NCBI RefSeq assembly: GCF_900155395.1
Contig: NZ_LT699726.1
Coordinates: 219,419 to 283,418, forward strand
Length of the DNA: 64,000 nucleotides
Direction of reading: 5' to 3'
Origin: Merdibacter massiliensis
GTDB taxonomy: Bacteria; Bacillota_I; Bacilli_A; Erysipelotrichales; Erysipelotrichaceae
The notes under the pieces were generated by a model, which worked only from the letters and a program-made list of their open reading frames with translations, was not told where the DNA came from and searched no databases. The number at the start of each line of letters is the position of its first letter. Position 1 is the first letter of the stretch. This document shows, piece after piece, positions 50,239 through 58,866 of the stretch. The translations under genes were made by a program, and so were the position numbers.

Positions 50239-51424
50239 TTATCTTAAAAGTTCCGAATCAAACCGTTGATTTGTTGTTACCAAATGATAGATGATGCGTA
50301 ATAACTTTCTTACACAGTGCCCCTGTGCACATCGATGTCCTTTGCCCTGTGACAGTTTATGACGATAGTAGGCATGGAACACGGGATTGAGCTTTATAAC
50401 CGGAAGGATAACCTGGTAGAGTGTTTTCCTTAAATAGCGCGATCCTTTCTTGGTGATGGCCGTATGTTGTGCTTCATACTGGCTCGATTTGTGCTTGTAG
50501 GGAGATACACCGGCAAACTTTATGATTTGAGAAGCCGTGGAATAGTTGTGCAAATCTCCTAATTCCGCTAAAATGGAAGTACCAGAGAAATGAGAAATCC
50601 CTGGTATGCTGAGGATAGGAGAGTTTAGTTGCAGGCTGAATTCTTCTATTTTTTTGTCCAGTTCTCTGATTTGCTCATGGATCAGTTCCATCATGGCAAT
50701 CAGATGTTTCATTTCAATGACTTCCGCCTTGGAGGGGGAAACCAATCGAATTTTTAGCCACTTCTTTCAGCCTTTCCGGTGTCAGTGCAATCTGACGGCC
50801 TCTTCCATTCGTCTCAAAACATTTACGGATACTGCGTATATTGGCATGAGCGATAGAATCGGCACTGCCGAATGTTTTCAGCACATTCATATAAACGATT
50901 CCGTATTTGGATCTAAACAAAGAATTGAATTCAGGAAACACGATATCGATACATTTCTGTAGCTTGTTGGAGTAGACATTCAGCTGTTCCTTGAGGTCGT
51001 GATGTTCGCGGGTCAATCGTTTCTGTTCATAGAGTTCAAAGCTGTTGACTTTTGATATCCGGTAACCCTTTCTTCTTTGATTGGAAGCCAGAATATCACA
51101 AATCAGCTGGGCATCCAGATTATCATCTTTGGTGGCACCAAGCTGCATTTTACGGGTCATATCGGTAGTTACTGGATTGATCAGGGCAACGGTATGACCG
51201 GCATCGAGTAAGAATTTCAAAAGATTGAAATGGTAATGACCGGTATCTTCCATTCCGATGAGAACATTCTTTTCAGGAAATGATTTGATTTTGTTTATTA
51301 AAAGATCGAATCCCTGTTTATTGTTTTTGAACGAAACAGGTTCGACAAGAAATTCACCGGTAGTCGAATCCATGATACAGAAGACATGAGAGAGTTTACC
51401 GATATCGATTCCGACAAGAAACAT
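50239..51424 (-). pseudogene. IS110-family transposase, frameshifted
   Basis: From ATG 51424 (MFLVGIDIGK) the N-terminal DEDD domain has GIDIGKLSH, GMEDTGHYH and TKDDNLDAQ. The frame ends shortly after SIGFP at a run of five G (plus strand 50734-50738). The next frame continues SKAEVIEMKHL, then the Tnp20 domain with ILSIPGISHFSGTSILAELGD and FAGVSPYKHKSSQYE. One base fewer in the run restores a transposase of normal length. IS110 members are not known to use programmed frameshifting, so the copy is probably dead. Confidence 0.85.
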
Positions 51425-51512
51425 AAAAAAACACGTCCTTTCTGAAAAAACTATGTGAAGTGATGAACCACAGCACTTAAACCACAAAACCTGGTGCGTG
51501 ATACGAATTCAA

Positions 51513-51710
51513 AGACTCATCTAACTGATCATTATTTTGGAATAAGGCGTGGTAAGAACCTTTCGAAAGTAGTCAAAGCCACAAGGAGGAATACAAATCC
51601 ACATTCACATATTTCAATATTCTACAAATGAAACTTACCGTCTTCAACCTACGGTTATAAAAGGTTGATAGAAAGGAAAAGGTATATTGTAGTGACTATT
51701 AGATGAGTCT
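51513..51710 (-). ncRNA. Candidate IS110 bridge RNA, copy 2
   Basis: The 312-base noncoding stretch before the transposase contains a perfect 12-bp inverted repeat, AGACTCATCTAA (51513-51524) and TTAGATGAGTCT (51699-51710), 174 bases apart. It could close a structured RNA, like the 9-bp pair in copy 1. The right arm lies inside the loop of another hairpin, so the two folds compete. Confidence 0.4.
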
Positions 51711-51723
51711 TTTACAATATACC
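51681..51723 (+). promoter_or_regulatory. Long inverted repeat directly before the uvrA-like gene
   Basis: GGTATATTGTA (51681-51691) and TACAATATACC (51713-51723) are perfect 11-bp arms around 21 bases, with an inner GACT/AGTC pair. The right arm contains TACAAT, a possible -10 box, and ends next to the AGGAGGG ribosome site. It may be an operator, an RNA switch or the target site of the IS. Confidence 0.55.
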
Positions 51724-51736
51724 AGGAGGGAAATAC

Positions 51737-53812
51737 ATGTCGCAGATGCCAGATAAAATTATTGTAAGAGGAGCAAAAGTTCATAATTTAAAGAATATTG
51801 ATATCGATATACCTTTACACAAAATTGTGGCAATAGCAGGCGTATCAGGTTCAGGAAAATCTTCTTTAGCTTTAGGTGTTCTTTATGCAGAAGGATCTAG
51901 ACGTTATCTAGACTCTTTATCTACTTATACCAGACGAAGGATGACAAGTGCAGCTAAAGCACAAGTAGATGAACTGTCTTATATTCCAGCAGCTCTTGCG
52001 TTGCGGCAACGCCCGGGACTAGGAAATATACGTTCGACCTTTGGGACCGGCACAGAATTATTGAATAGCCTGCGTTTGATGTTTTCACGATTAGCATCGC
52101 ATGTATGCCCGAATGGACATAGGGTTTCACCTACTCTGGCGATTGCTGCTGGAAAAGAAATCGTTTGTCCTGTGTGTCATACTTCTTTTTATGCACCATC
52201 AGCTGAAGAACTATCATTTAATAGCCAAGGAGCATGTACTCATTGTGGTGGAACAGGGATCATTCGCAGTGTAGATTTCGCAACATTAGTACCAGATGAA
52301 ACAAAAACAATTGAAGAAGGGGCGGTAGCTCCTTGGAATTCATTGATGTGGTCTTTAATGGTCGATGTATGTCGTGAAATGGGCGTACGTACCAATATTC
52401 CTTTCAATAAATTGACAGATACAGAAAAAGAAATTGTCTATCATGGCCCAGCAGTAAAACAACATATCTTGTACAAGGCAAAAAATTCAAATCAAGCAGC
52501 AGAAATGGATTTTACTTATTATAATGCTGTATATACAGTTGAAAATGCATTAGCAAAAGTAAAGGATGAAAAAGGCATGAAACGTGTGGAAAAGTTTCTA
52601 AAAGAAGAAGAATATCCACATTGTCATGGAAGCCGTTTATCAGAAAAAGCAAGAATGCCAAGAATCAATGGATATGCTTTAGATGAGGTGTGTCGTTTTC
52701 CATTAGATCGATTAACAGTTTGGGTAAAACAGGTGCCATCTACACTGCCAAAGGAAATGCGTCCAATGGCGGAAAGTATTTGCAGTTCTTTTTTAACAAA
52801 TGCAGAAAGATTATTACAGCTTGGATTAGGATATTTATCATTAGATCGAAGTACAGCTACGTTATCTACCGGCGAAAGACAAAGAATGCAGCTTGCAAGA
52901 GCAGTACGTAATCGCACAAGCGGTGTTCTCTATGTGCTAGATGAACCAAGTATCGGGCTGCATCCATCAAATATCATTGGATTGACCAATGTAATGCGTG
53001 ATTTAGTAAAAGATGGCAATTCAGTTGTATTAGTAGATCATGAAACAGAAGTCTTAAAACAGGCAGACTGGATGATTGAAATGGGACCAAAGGCTGGAGC
53101 AGATGGTGGTTCAGTGATCGCACAAGGTACGATCGAAGAGATTCAAAATGATGCAAATTCTCTGATTGCTCCTTTTTTGAAGAAAAGAACGGATATATTA
53201 AAGAAAGCTTCCTCTGCATTGTTTGCAGAGGGCACACTCACTCTGTCAATGAATAAAATTCATACAGTACAGCCTTTAACAGTAAAATTTCCTAAAGGAA
53301 AACTGAGTGCAGTAAGTGGTGTTTCTGGATCGGGTAAGACGACGATGATCCTGGAAAGTTTAGTTCCAGCATTAGAAGCTGCATTTAATGGAAAAAAAGC
53401 ACCTTCTCATGTCTTACAATTGGAAACAGCAGGTATTCAGAAAGTAAAGCTCATTGATGCTTCGCCTATTGGAATTAATGTAAGATCGACAGTGGCGACT
53501 TATGTAAATATTCATGATGAAATACGTAAATTATTTGCGAAAACAAAAGAGGCAAAGGAAAATGGTTTGAAAGCAAGTGCTTTTTCTTATAATACAGGAT
53601 CTTTACGTTGTGTTAATTGTGATGGAACTGGTGAAATACGGCTGGACGTGCAGTTTTTGCCAGATGTAGATATTCCTTGTCCTGTTTGTCACGGAACTCG
53701 TTACGGCAAAAAAGCAGAAGAAATTCACTATACGGATAGGAAGGGTAATCAAATTACATTACCGCAATTAATGCTCATGTACGGTAAAGAAGCAAGCAAC
53801 CGAAAACAATAG
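51737..53812 (+). pseudogene. Class II UvrA-like ABC ATPase, 3'-truncated
   Basis: 691 aa are readable, against about 840 for the family. First ABC module: Walker A GVSGSGKSS (about 34-42), a zinc region with CPVCH and CTHCGG, signature LSTGERQRMQ and Walker B YVLDEPSIGLHP. Second module: Walker A GVSGSGKTT and the zinc finger CVNC...CPVC. After LPQLMLM the expected VDEA...LSGGEAQR and second Walker B are missing; the frame ends in YGKEASNRKQ, unlike the family. The GC-rich mobile element follows, so insertion has cut the gene at about 53775. The product may have been involved in drug tolerance or DNA repair. Confidence 0.85.
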
Positions 53813-53971
53813 ATAGACCGCCAGCACTACACTATTCCGAACCAAAGACCAAAAGATAAGCATTTTGAGAAAATCTAAACTTTTGGATTTTCCTACAATG
53901 CCGACTACGGCGGAATCCCTCCCACTCCTTATATATTTCTTTCTGTATACATTGAATTTGTATTTAGTAAA

Positions 53972-54070
53972 ATGCAGACAACACCACGGATCGGCTTTTG
54001 GCTGGACAATTCCAACCAAACACCGCAGCAGACAGTAGAAACCATTCTGAACGTTAGGAAGCCGGTATGA
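53972..54070 (+). pseudogene. C-terminal remnant of a P-loop kinase-like gene
   Basis: An open frame (running from about 53879 without a usable ribosome site) ends IGFWLDNSNQTPQQTVETI...V then TGA. The WLDNSNQTPxxTVETIL ending resembles the C-terminus of small AAA/kinase-like proteins found near resistance genes. The N-terminal part, including any P-loop, is absent. It is probably a leftover at the element's left end. The family is uncertain. Confidence 0.35.
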
Positions 54071-54109
54071 TTGTTACATATAAGGGGAAGAAAAATTTCT
54101 TTTAGATAC

Positions 54110-54138
54110 TTGTTTTCCTAAAACTGATGTGATATAAT
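54110..54138 (+). promoter_or_regulatory. tet(W) promoter
   Basis: TTGTTT (54110-54115), a 17-base spacer and a perfect TATAAT (54133-54138). Confidence 0.85.
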
Positions 54139-54167
54139 AATTCAAGTCCAGAAAAGGAGTAAAAAAT

Positions 54168-54191
54168 ATGCGGCAAGGTATTCTTAAATAA
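54168..54191 (+). CDS. tet(W) leader peptide
   Basis: ATG with GGAG nine bases upstream encodes MRQGILK and TAA. Ribosome-protection tetracycline genes carry such short leaders; stalling or rapid passage of ribosomes on it changes the fold of the RNA behind it. The leader sequence GGCAAGGTATTCTTAAAT is complementary to a segment near 54263-54281, so translation of the peptide and RNA pairing are linked. Confidence 0.7.
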   Translation: MRQGILK

Positions 54192-54281
54192 AACTATAAT
54201 CAAATAGTGGGAACAAAGGATTATGATAGTCCCTTTTGTAGGGGCTTAGTTTTTTGTACCCAATTTAAGAATACTTTTGCC
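54172..54281 (+). promoter_or_regulatory. Leader long-range stem of tet(W)
   Basis: GGCAAGGTATTCTTAAAT (54172-54189) can pair with ATTTAAGAATACTTTTGCC (about 54263-54281) with one bulge. A smaller hairpin with AGTCCCTTTTGTAGGGGCT lies between. The leader peptide reads through the 5' arm. Confidence 0.7.
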
Positions 54282-54360
54282 TTATCAATTTTGACATATC
54301 CCCAAAAACAGCACTCACAAACAGGTGTATGCTGTATATGTGTATGTCCGCAAATTATCA

Positions 54361-54399
54361 TCCCCAGTGGTAAAAGTATTTTACTGCTGGGGATTTTTA
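54361..54399 (+). terminator. tet(W) attenuator terminator
   Basis: Nearly perfect 14-bp stem CCCCAG..GTAAAA / TTTTAC..CTGGGG with a short loop, then ATTTTT. It lies 34 bases before the tet(W) start and stops transcription when the leader is not correctly translated. Confidence 0.85.
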
Positions 54400-54432
54400 T
54401 GCCCTTCGGGGCAGTAAAGGGAGGACAATCAC

Positions 54433-56352
54433 ATGAAAATAATCAATATTGGAATTCTTGCCCATGTAGACGCTGGAAAGACGACCTTGACGGAGAGCCT
54501 GCTATATGCCAGCGGAGCCATTTCAGAACCGGGGAGCGTCGAAAAAGGGACAACGAGGACGGACACCATGTTTTTGGAGCGGCAGCGTGGGATTACCATT
54601 CAAGCGGCAGTCACTTCCTTCCAGTGGCACAGATGTAAAGTCAACATTGTGGATACGCCCGGCCACATGGATTTTTTGGCGGAGGTGTACCGCTCTTTGG
54701 CTGTTTTAGATGGGGCCATCTTGGTGATCTCCGCTAAAGATGGCGTGCAGGCCCAGACCCGTATTCTGTTCCATGCCCTGCGGAAAATGAACATTCCCAC
54801 CGTTATCTTTATCAACAAGATCGACCAGGCTGGCGTTGATTTGCAGAGCGTGGTTCAGTCTGTTCGGGATAAGCTCTCCGCCGATATTATCATCAAGCAG
54901 ACGGTGTCGCTGTCCCCGGAAATAGTCCTGGAGGAAAATACCGACATAGAAGCATGGGATGCGGTCATCGAAAATAACGATAAATTATTGGAAAAGTATA
55001 TCGCAGGAGAACCAATCAGCCGGGAAAAACTTGTGCGGGAGGAACAGCGGCGGGTTCAAGACGCCTCCCTGTTCCCGGTCTATTATGGCAGCGCCAAAAA
55101 GGGCCTTGGCATTCAACCGTTGATGGATGCGGTGACAGGGCTGTTCCAACCGATTGGGGAACAGGGGAGCGCCGCCCTATGCGGCAGCGTTTTCAAGGTG
55201 GAGTATACAGATTGCGGCCAGCGGCGTGTCTATCTACGGCTATACAGCGGAACGCTGCGCCTGCGGGATACGGTGGCCCTGGCCGGGAGAGAAAAGCTGA
55301 AAATCACAGAGATGCGTATTCCATCCAAAGGGGAAATTGTTCGGACAGACACCGCTTATCCGGGTGAAATTGTTATCCTTCCCAGCGACAGCGTGAGGTT
55401 AAACGATGTATTAGGGGACCCAACCCGGCTCCCTCGTAAAAGGTGGCGTGAGGACCCCCTCCCCATGCTGCGGACGTCGATTGCGCCGAAAACGGCAGCG
55501 CAAAGAGAACGGCTGCTGGACGCTCTTACGCAACTTGCGGATACTGACCCGCTTTTGCGCTGCGAGGTGGATTCCATCACCCATGAGATCATTCTTTCTT
55601 TTTTGGGCCGGGTGCAGTTGGAGGTTGTTTCCGCTTTGCTGTCGGAAAAATACAAGCTTGAAACAGTGGTAAAGGAACCCTCCGTCATTTATATGGAGCG
55701 GCCGCTCAAAGCAGCCAGCCACACCATCCATATCGAGGTGCCGCCCAACCCGTTTTGGGCATCCATAGGACTGTCTGTTACACCACTCTCGCTTGGCTCC
55801 GGTGTACAATACGAGAGCCGGGTTTCGCTGGGATACTTGAACCAGAGTTTTCAAAACGCTGTCAGGGATGGTATCCGTTACGGGCTGGAGCAGGGCTTGT
55901 TCGGCTGGAACGTAACGGACTGTAAGATTTGCTTTGAATACGGGCTTTATTACAGTCCGGTCAGCACGCCGGCGGACTTCCGCTCATTGGCCCCGATTGT
56001 ATTGGAACAGGCATTGAAGGAATCGGGGACGCAGCTGCTGGAACCTTATCTCTCCTTCATCCTCTATGCGCCCCAGGAATACCTTTCCAGGGCTTATCAT
56101 GATGCACCGAAATACTGTGCCACCATCGAAACGGCCCAGGTAAAAAAGGATGAAGTTGTCTTTACTGGCGAGATTCCCGCCCGCTGTATACAGGCATACC
56201 GTACTGATCTGGCCTTTTACACCAACGGGCGGAGCGTATGCCTTACAGAGCTGAAAGGATATCAGGCCGCTGTCGGTCAGCCGGTCATCCAGCCCCGCCG
56301 TCCAAACAGCCGCCTGGACAAGGTGCGCCATATGTTTCAGAAGGTAATGTAA
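54433..56352 (+). CDS. tet(W): Tetracycline resistance ribosomal protection protein Tet(W)
   Basis: 639 aa, exactly the family length. EF-G-like GTPase with AHVDAGKTT (P-loop), [16 protein letters not shown] and NKIDQAG. The C-terminal domains end [18 protein letters not shown] in parts, which matches Tet(W), not Tet(O) or Tet(M); the whole chain agrees with Tet(W) as I remember it, with a few substitutions, so an obvious O/W/32 mosaic is not seen. It removes tetracycline from the ribosome. GGGAGG precedes the ATG, and the attenuator leader controls it. Confidence 0.96.
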   Translation: MKIINIGILAHVDAGKTTLTESLLYASGAISEPGSVEKGTTRTDTMFLERQRGITIQAAVTSFQWHRCKVNIVDTPGHMDFLAEVYRSLAVLDGAILVISAKDGVQAQTRILFHALRKMNIPTVIFINKIDQAGVDLQSVVQSVRDKLSADIIIKQTVSLSPEIVLEENTDIEAWDAVIENNDKLLEKYIAGEPISREKLVREEQRRVQDASLFPVYYGSAKKGLGIQPLMDAVTGLFQPIGEQGSAALCGSVFKVEYTDCGQRRVYLRLYSGTLRLRDTVALAGREKLKITEMRIPSKGEIVRTDTAYPGEIVILPSDSVRLNDVLGDPTRLPRKRWREDPLPMLRTSIAPKTAAQRERLLDALTQLADTDPLLRCEVDSITHEIILSFLGRVQLEVVSALLSEKYKLETVVKEPSVIYMERPLKAASHTIHIEVPPNPFWASIGLSVTPLSLGSGVQYESRVSLGYLNQSFQNAVRDGIRYGLEQGLFGWNVTDCKICFEYGLYYSPVSTPADFRSLAPIVLEQALKESGTQLLEPYLSFILYAPQEYLSRAYHDAPKYCATIETAQVKKDEVVFTGEIPARCIQAYRTDLAFYTNGRSVCLTELKGYQAAVGQPVIQPRRPNSRLDKVRHMFQKVM

Positions 56353-56402
56353 AGATACATAATCGTCAAGACGGCAACAATCAGAAGTTATGGAGGGTAA
56401 CA

Positions 56403-57170
56403 ATGGAATATAGTAAGGAAGATTTAATGGAAGCAAAAAAGAAAATTTGGGGAGTGGGAGAGAACATGGGAACAGAGGAAAGTAAAAAAATCTGGGAGGA
56501 GAACGCACAATTTTGGGATAATGCAATGGGTGACGAATCTAATGAATTTCACAGAGAGGTAGTGCGTCCCAAAGTAACGGAACTTCTATCTCCTAATCCT
56601 GCGGATTACATTTTGGATATTGCGTGTGGCAATGGAAATTATTCTTCGTATCTTGCACAAAGAGGCGCTTCGGTTGTCGCTTTTGATTACAGCAAAAAAA
56701 TGATAGAATTGGCTAAAAGACGGCAATCACAATATGCAAAACAAATTGAATTTTGTGTGGCGGATGCGACCGATAGAAAAAGTATATTAGAATTAAAAAG
56801 AAATCGAGCCTTTACGAAAGCAGTTTCTAATATGGCAATTATGGATATTACGGATATTGAACCACTTCTTATGGCTGTTTATGAACTGTTGCAGGAAAGC
56901 GGAATTTTTGTCTTTGCAACGCAACACCCTTGTTTTGTCACGTTGACTGAAAAATATATGACACCGCACAGTTACTATGATATAGCGATTGAAGGGCAAC
57001 CGAAAGAGCAGATTTATTATCATCGTTCCATACAAGATATTTTTAACCTTTGTTTTAGAGCTGGATTTGTCATTGATGGATTTTATGAAGAATGTTTTAA
57101 AACCAACAAAGAAATTCCTATGGTAATGATAGTAAGGCTTAAGAAGGTAAAACGTGATAGCTTAAAATAA
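56403..57170 (+). CDS. Class I SAM-dependent methyltransferase
   Basis: 255 aa from ATG 56403 with GGAGGG seven bases upstream. Motif I is LDIACGNGNYSSYLA, followed by the acidic FDYSKKMIELAK and VADATDR. AT-rich, unlike the genes on both sides, so it came from another source than tet(W). Similar genes lie behind some tet ribosomal-protection genes, but the substrate is unknown. It may be co-transcribed with tet(W), 50 bases downstream. Confidence 0.85.
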   Translation: MEYSKEDLMEAKKKIWGVGENMGTEESKKIWEENAQFWDNAMGDESNEFHREVVRPKVTELLSPNPADYILDIACGNGNYSSYLAQRGASVVAFDYSKKMIELAKRRQSQYAKQIEFCVADATDRKSILELKRNRAFTKAVSNMAIMDITDIEPLLMAVYELLQESGIFVFATQHPCFVTLTEKYMTPHSYYDIAIEGQPKEQIYYHRSIQDIFNLCFRAGFVIDGFYEECFKTNKEIPMVMIVRLKKVKRDSLK

Positions 57171-57210
57171 ATTCAAGTTTGTCGGGTAAATAGCAAACCC
57201 AGCCGAGCCA

Positions 57211-57252
57211 GTCAACGGTCAAGATGAACGGCGCATATGCGCAGCCGTTGAC
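57211..57252. repeat. Nested inverted repeat after the methyltransferase gene
   Basis: GTCAACGG (57211-57218) and CCGTTGAC (57245-57252) flank a perfect 12-bp palindrome GCGCATATGCGC (57231-57242). No T run follows, so it is more likely a protein-binding or recombination site than a terminator. Confidence 0.6.
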
Positions 57253-57341
57253 AGCCCCGCCCGCCTTTGCTGGTAGGCAATCAAGGGGCGACAGCAAGAA
57301 GTGCCACCGCCCCGCACTATTATTCAGAAAGGGGAATTTCC

Positions 57342-57764
57342 ATGACCGACCAGATAGCCTATCAAGAATATATCCAGCGCAGGTACAACGCCTTTTGCAA
57401 GACTGTTATCCGCTGTGCCGCCTTGGACAAGATTTTGAAGCTTAAACGGCAATGGGAACGGCAAGTTTCCCTTGACTATCTGATGAACGAGAAGTTTGTC
57501 CAGTTTGCCGCGTCGGAGCCGGACGAGGAATACCCATTTACCGTCTGCGGTCAGACCGTCCTGCTCTGCAACGCCGCCCTTGCCGACGCGATCTCTGTTT
57601 TGCCGGAGCAGACGCGGGAAGAAATCCTGCGCTATTACTTTCTGCGCCAGCCGCAGCGCGTGATCGGCGCGTGTATTGGCCGGTCACGCAGCACAGCGGG
57701 GCGGCATATCCAGCTTGCCTTGCAGCGGCTACGCGAAGAAATGGGGGTGAGCCGGTATGAGTAG
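57342..57764 (+). CDS. Sigma-70-like regulator of conjugative elements
   Basis: 140 aa with AAAGGGG before the ATG. The C-terminal part (about 90-135; LPEQTREEILRYYFLRQPQRVIGACIGRSRSTAGRHIQLALQRL in pieces) is a sigma region 4-type helix-turn-helix. Region 2 is not recognisable. Such proteins precede mobilization modules in Firmicutes elements and are thought to control them. The frame overlaps the following gene by 8 bases. Confidence 0.8.
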   Translation: MTDQIAYQEYIQRRYNAFCKTVIRCAALDKILKLKRQWERQVSLDYLMNEKFVQFAASEPDEEYPFTVCGQTVLLCNAALADAISVLPEQTREEILRYYFLRQPQRVIGACIGRSRSTAGRHIQLALQRLREEMGVSRYE

Positions 57765-57969
57765 ACTTCTCCCCTATGAAACAATCCTCAAAGCCCGTGA
57801 GGGCGACCCAGAAGCCGTGAACGCTGTCCTGCTCCACTACGCCGGATATATCCGCTATTTCTCAAAAGTGAACGGGCAGGTCAACGCCGAGGTGGAGGAC
57901 TATGTAAAGCAGCGGTTAATTGACTGTCAATTCAAGTTCCGGCTTGACGAACCACCGGACAAGTCATAA
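57757..57969 (+). CDS. Conjugative-transposon helix-turn-helix protein
   Basis: 70 aa. YETILKAREGDPEAVNAVLLHYAGYI and the C-terminal RLIDCQFKF match the small HTH_16-type proteins of Tn916-like and related elements. It overlaps the sigma-like gene and a terminator follows 35 bases later, so the two form a small regulatory operon. Confidence 0.85.
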   Translation: MSRLLPYETILKAREGDPEAVNAVLLHYAGYIRYFSKVNGQVNAEVEDYVKQRLIDCQFKFRLDEPPDKS

Positions 57970-58004
57970 AAACTGAATACCAGCCGCCACCGACGCGGCC
58001 AGCG

Positions 58005-58042
58005 AAAGCAGTAAGTCTTGAAAAAGATTTACTGCTTTTTTT
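58005..58042 (+). terminator. Terminator of the regulatory operon
   Basis: Stem AAAGCAGTAA / TTACTGCTTT with a 14-nt loop and a T run. Confidence 0.85.
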
Positions 58043-58404
58043 GTTGTCCGGCTCCGCTCCCGGCCATTTTGCCCCCCTGCCGGTTGTAGTAGTAAGCGAG
58101 GAGGGAATTTTTCTGCCCTGGTGTTTGGCATTTGGAGCATTTACCCGTAGTAGAGGGCAAAGAGAAAGGATTTCTCCAACACCGGGTAGAAACCACTGCG
58201 TCCGGTGTCATTTTAGCGAAAGCGGGCAGGAATGCCCTTTACAGGATTAGTAGTAGCAGAAAAAGAGAAACAAACTTTTGTGGTTGCAGTTTTCCAAAAA
58301 AGTGGCGGACGGAAGTGAGAGAAAGTTTGCAGTCACGGAGAGCAAGTTTCTACCACGGTGCCAAAATCCGCAATTCTGCAGTTTTGCCCCTCGCGGGAAA
58401 CTTG

Positions 58405-58431
58405 TTGGGGAGTGCCTTCCCCAAACCCTGC
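58405..58431 (+). other. Candidate origin of transfer (oriT)
   Basis: TTGGGGA (58405-58411) and TTCCCCAA (58417-58424) form a hairpin, followed at once by ACCCTGC (58425-58431), which resembles the P-type nick consensus YATCCTG/Y. It lies 37 bases before mobC, the usual place. The rest of 58043-58404 has no convincing gene, only GC-rich noncoding DNA. Confidence 0.6.
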
Positions 58432-58467
58432 TCATGCGCCCTTACGGGCGAGAAAGGAGGTCACACC

Positions 58468-58866
58468 ATGCGAAAGAAATACAACACGCCCCACCGCAGC
58501 CGCGTTGTGAAAACCCGGCTGTCCGAAGATGAGTATGCCGACTTCACAGCGCGGCTTGCGCCCTATGGTATCAGCCAGTCCGAATTTCTCCGGCAGGCGA
58601 TACGGCGGGCGACCATACGCCCGGTTGTCCATGTGTCGTCGGTCAATGACGAGTTGCTTTCCGCTGTCGGGAAGCTGACAGCCGAGTACGGCAGGATCGG
58701 CGGCAACCTCAATCAGATTGCCCGGTATCTGAACGAATACGGCGTACCCTACAACACCCTTTCCGGCGAGGTACGCGCCGCCATATCCGACCTTGCCGTC
58801 CTCAAGTATGAAGTCCTCAAGAAAGTAGGTGACGCGGTTGGCAACACTCAAGCATATCAACTCTAA
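58468..58866 (+). CDS. mobC: MobC-like relaxosome accessory protein
   Basis: 132 aa from ATG 58468 with AAAGGAGG. A ribbon-helix-helix (about 12-50; VKTRLSEDEYADF and ISQSEFLRQAI) binds DNA near oriT. The later GRIGGNLNQIARYLNEYG segment is typical of MobC/TraJ-like partners of MobA relaxases. It overlaps the relaxase gene by 38 bases. Confidence 0.88.
   Translation: MRKKYNTPHRSRVVKTRLSEDEYADFTARLAPYGISQSEFLRQAIRRATIRPVVHVSSVNDELLSAVGKLTAEYGRIGGNLNQIARYLNEYGVPYNTLSGEVRAAISDLAVLKYEVLKKVGDAVGNTQAYQL

Larger units (their letters stand above)
50200..51720 (-). mobile_element. IS110-family insertion sequence (copy 2, degenerate)
   Basis: Unrelated in sequence to copy 1 beyond family motifs. A frameshifted DEDD transposase is preceded (plus-strand right side) by about 300 noncoding bases. 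The ends are approximate. It sits between tpiA and the truncated uvrA-like gene. The 50067-50238 stretch holds no gene. Confidence 0.7.

Noticed and set aside
53768..54019. 83-residue minus-strand frame at the element's left end
   Set aside because: No start signal; it crosses the uvrA/element junction and is explained by the opposite frames.
54207..54638. 143-residue frame across the tet(W) leader
   Set aside because: It runs through the attenuator into the tet(W) start in another frame and has no ribosome site.
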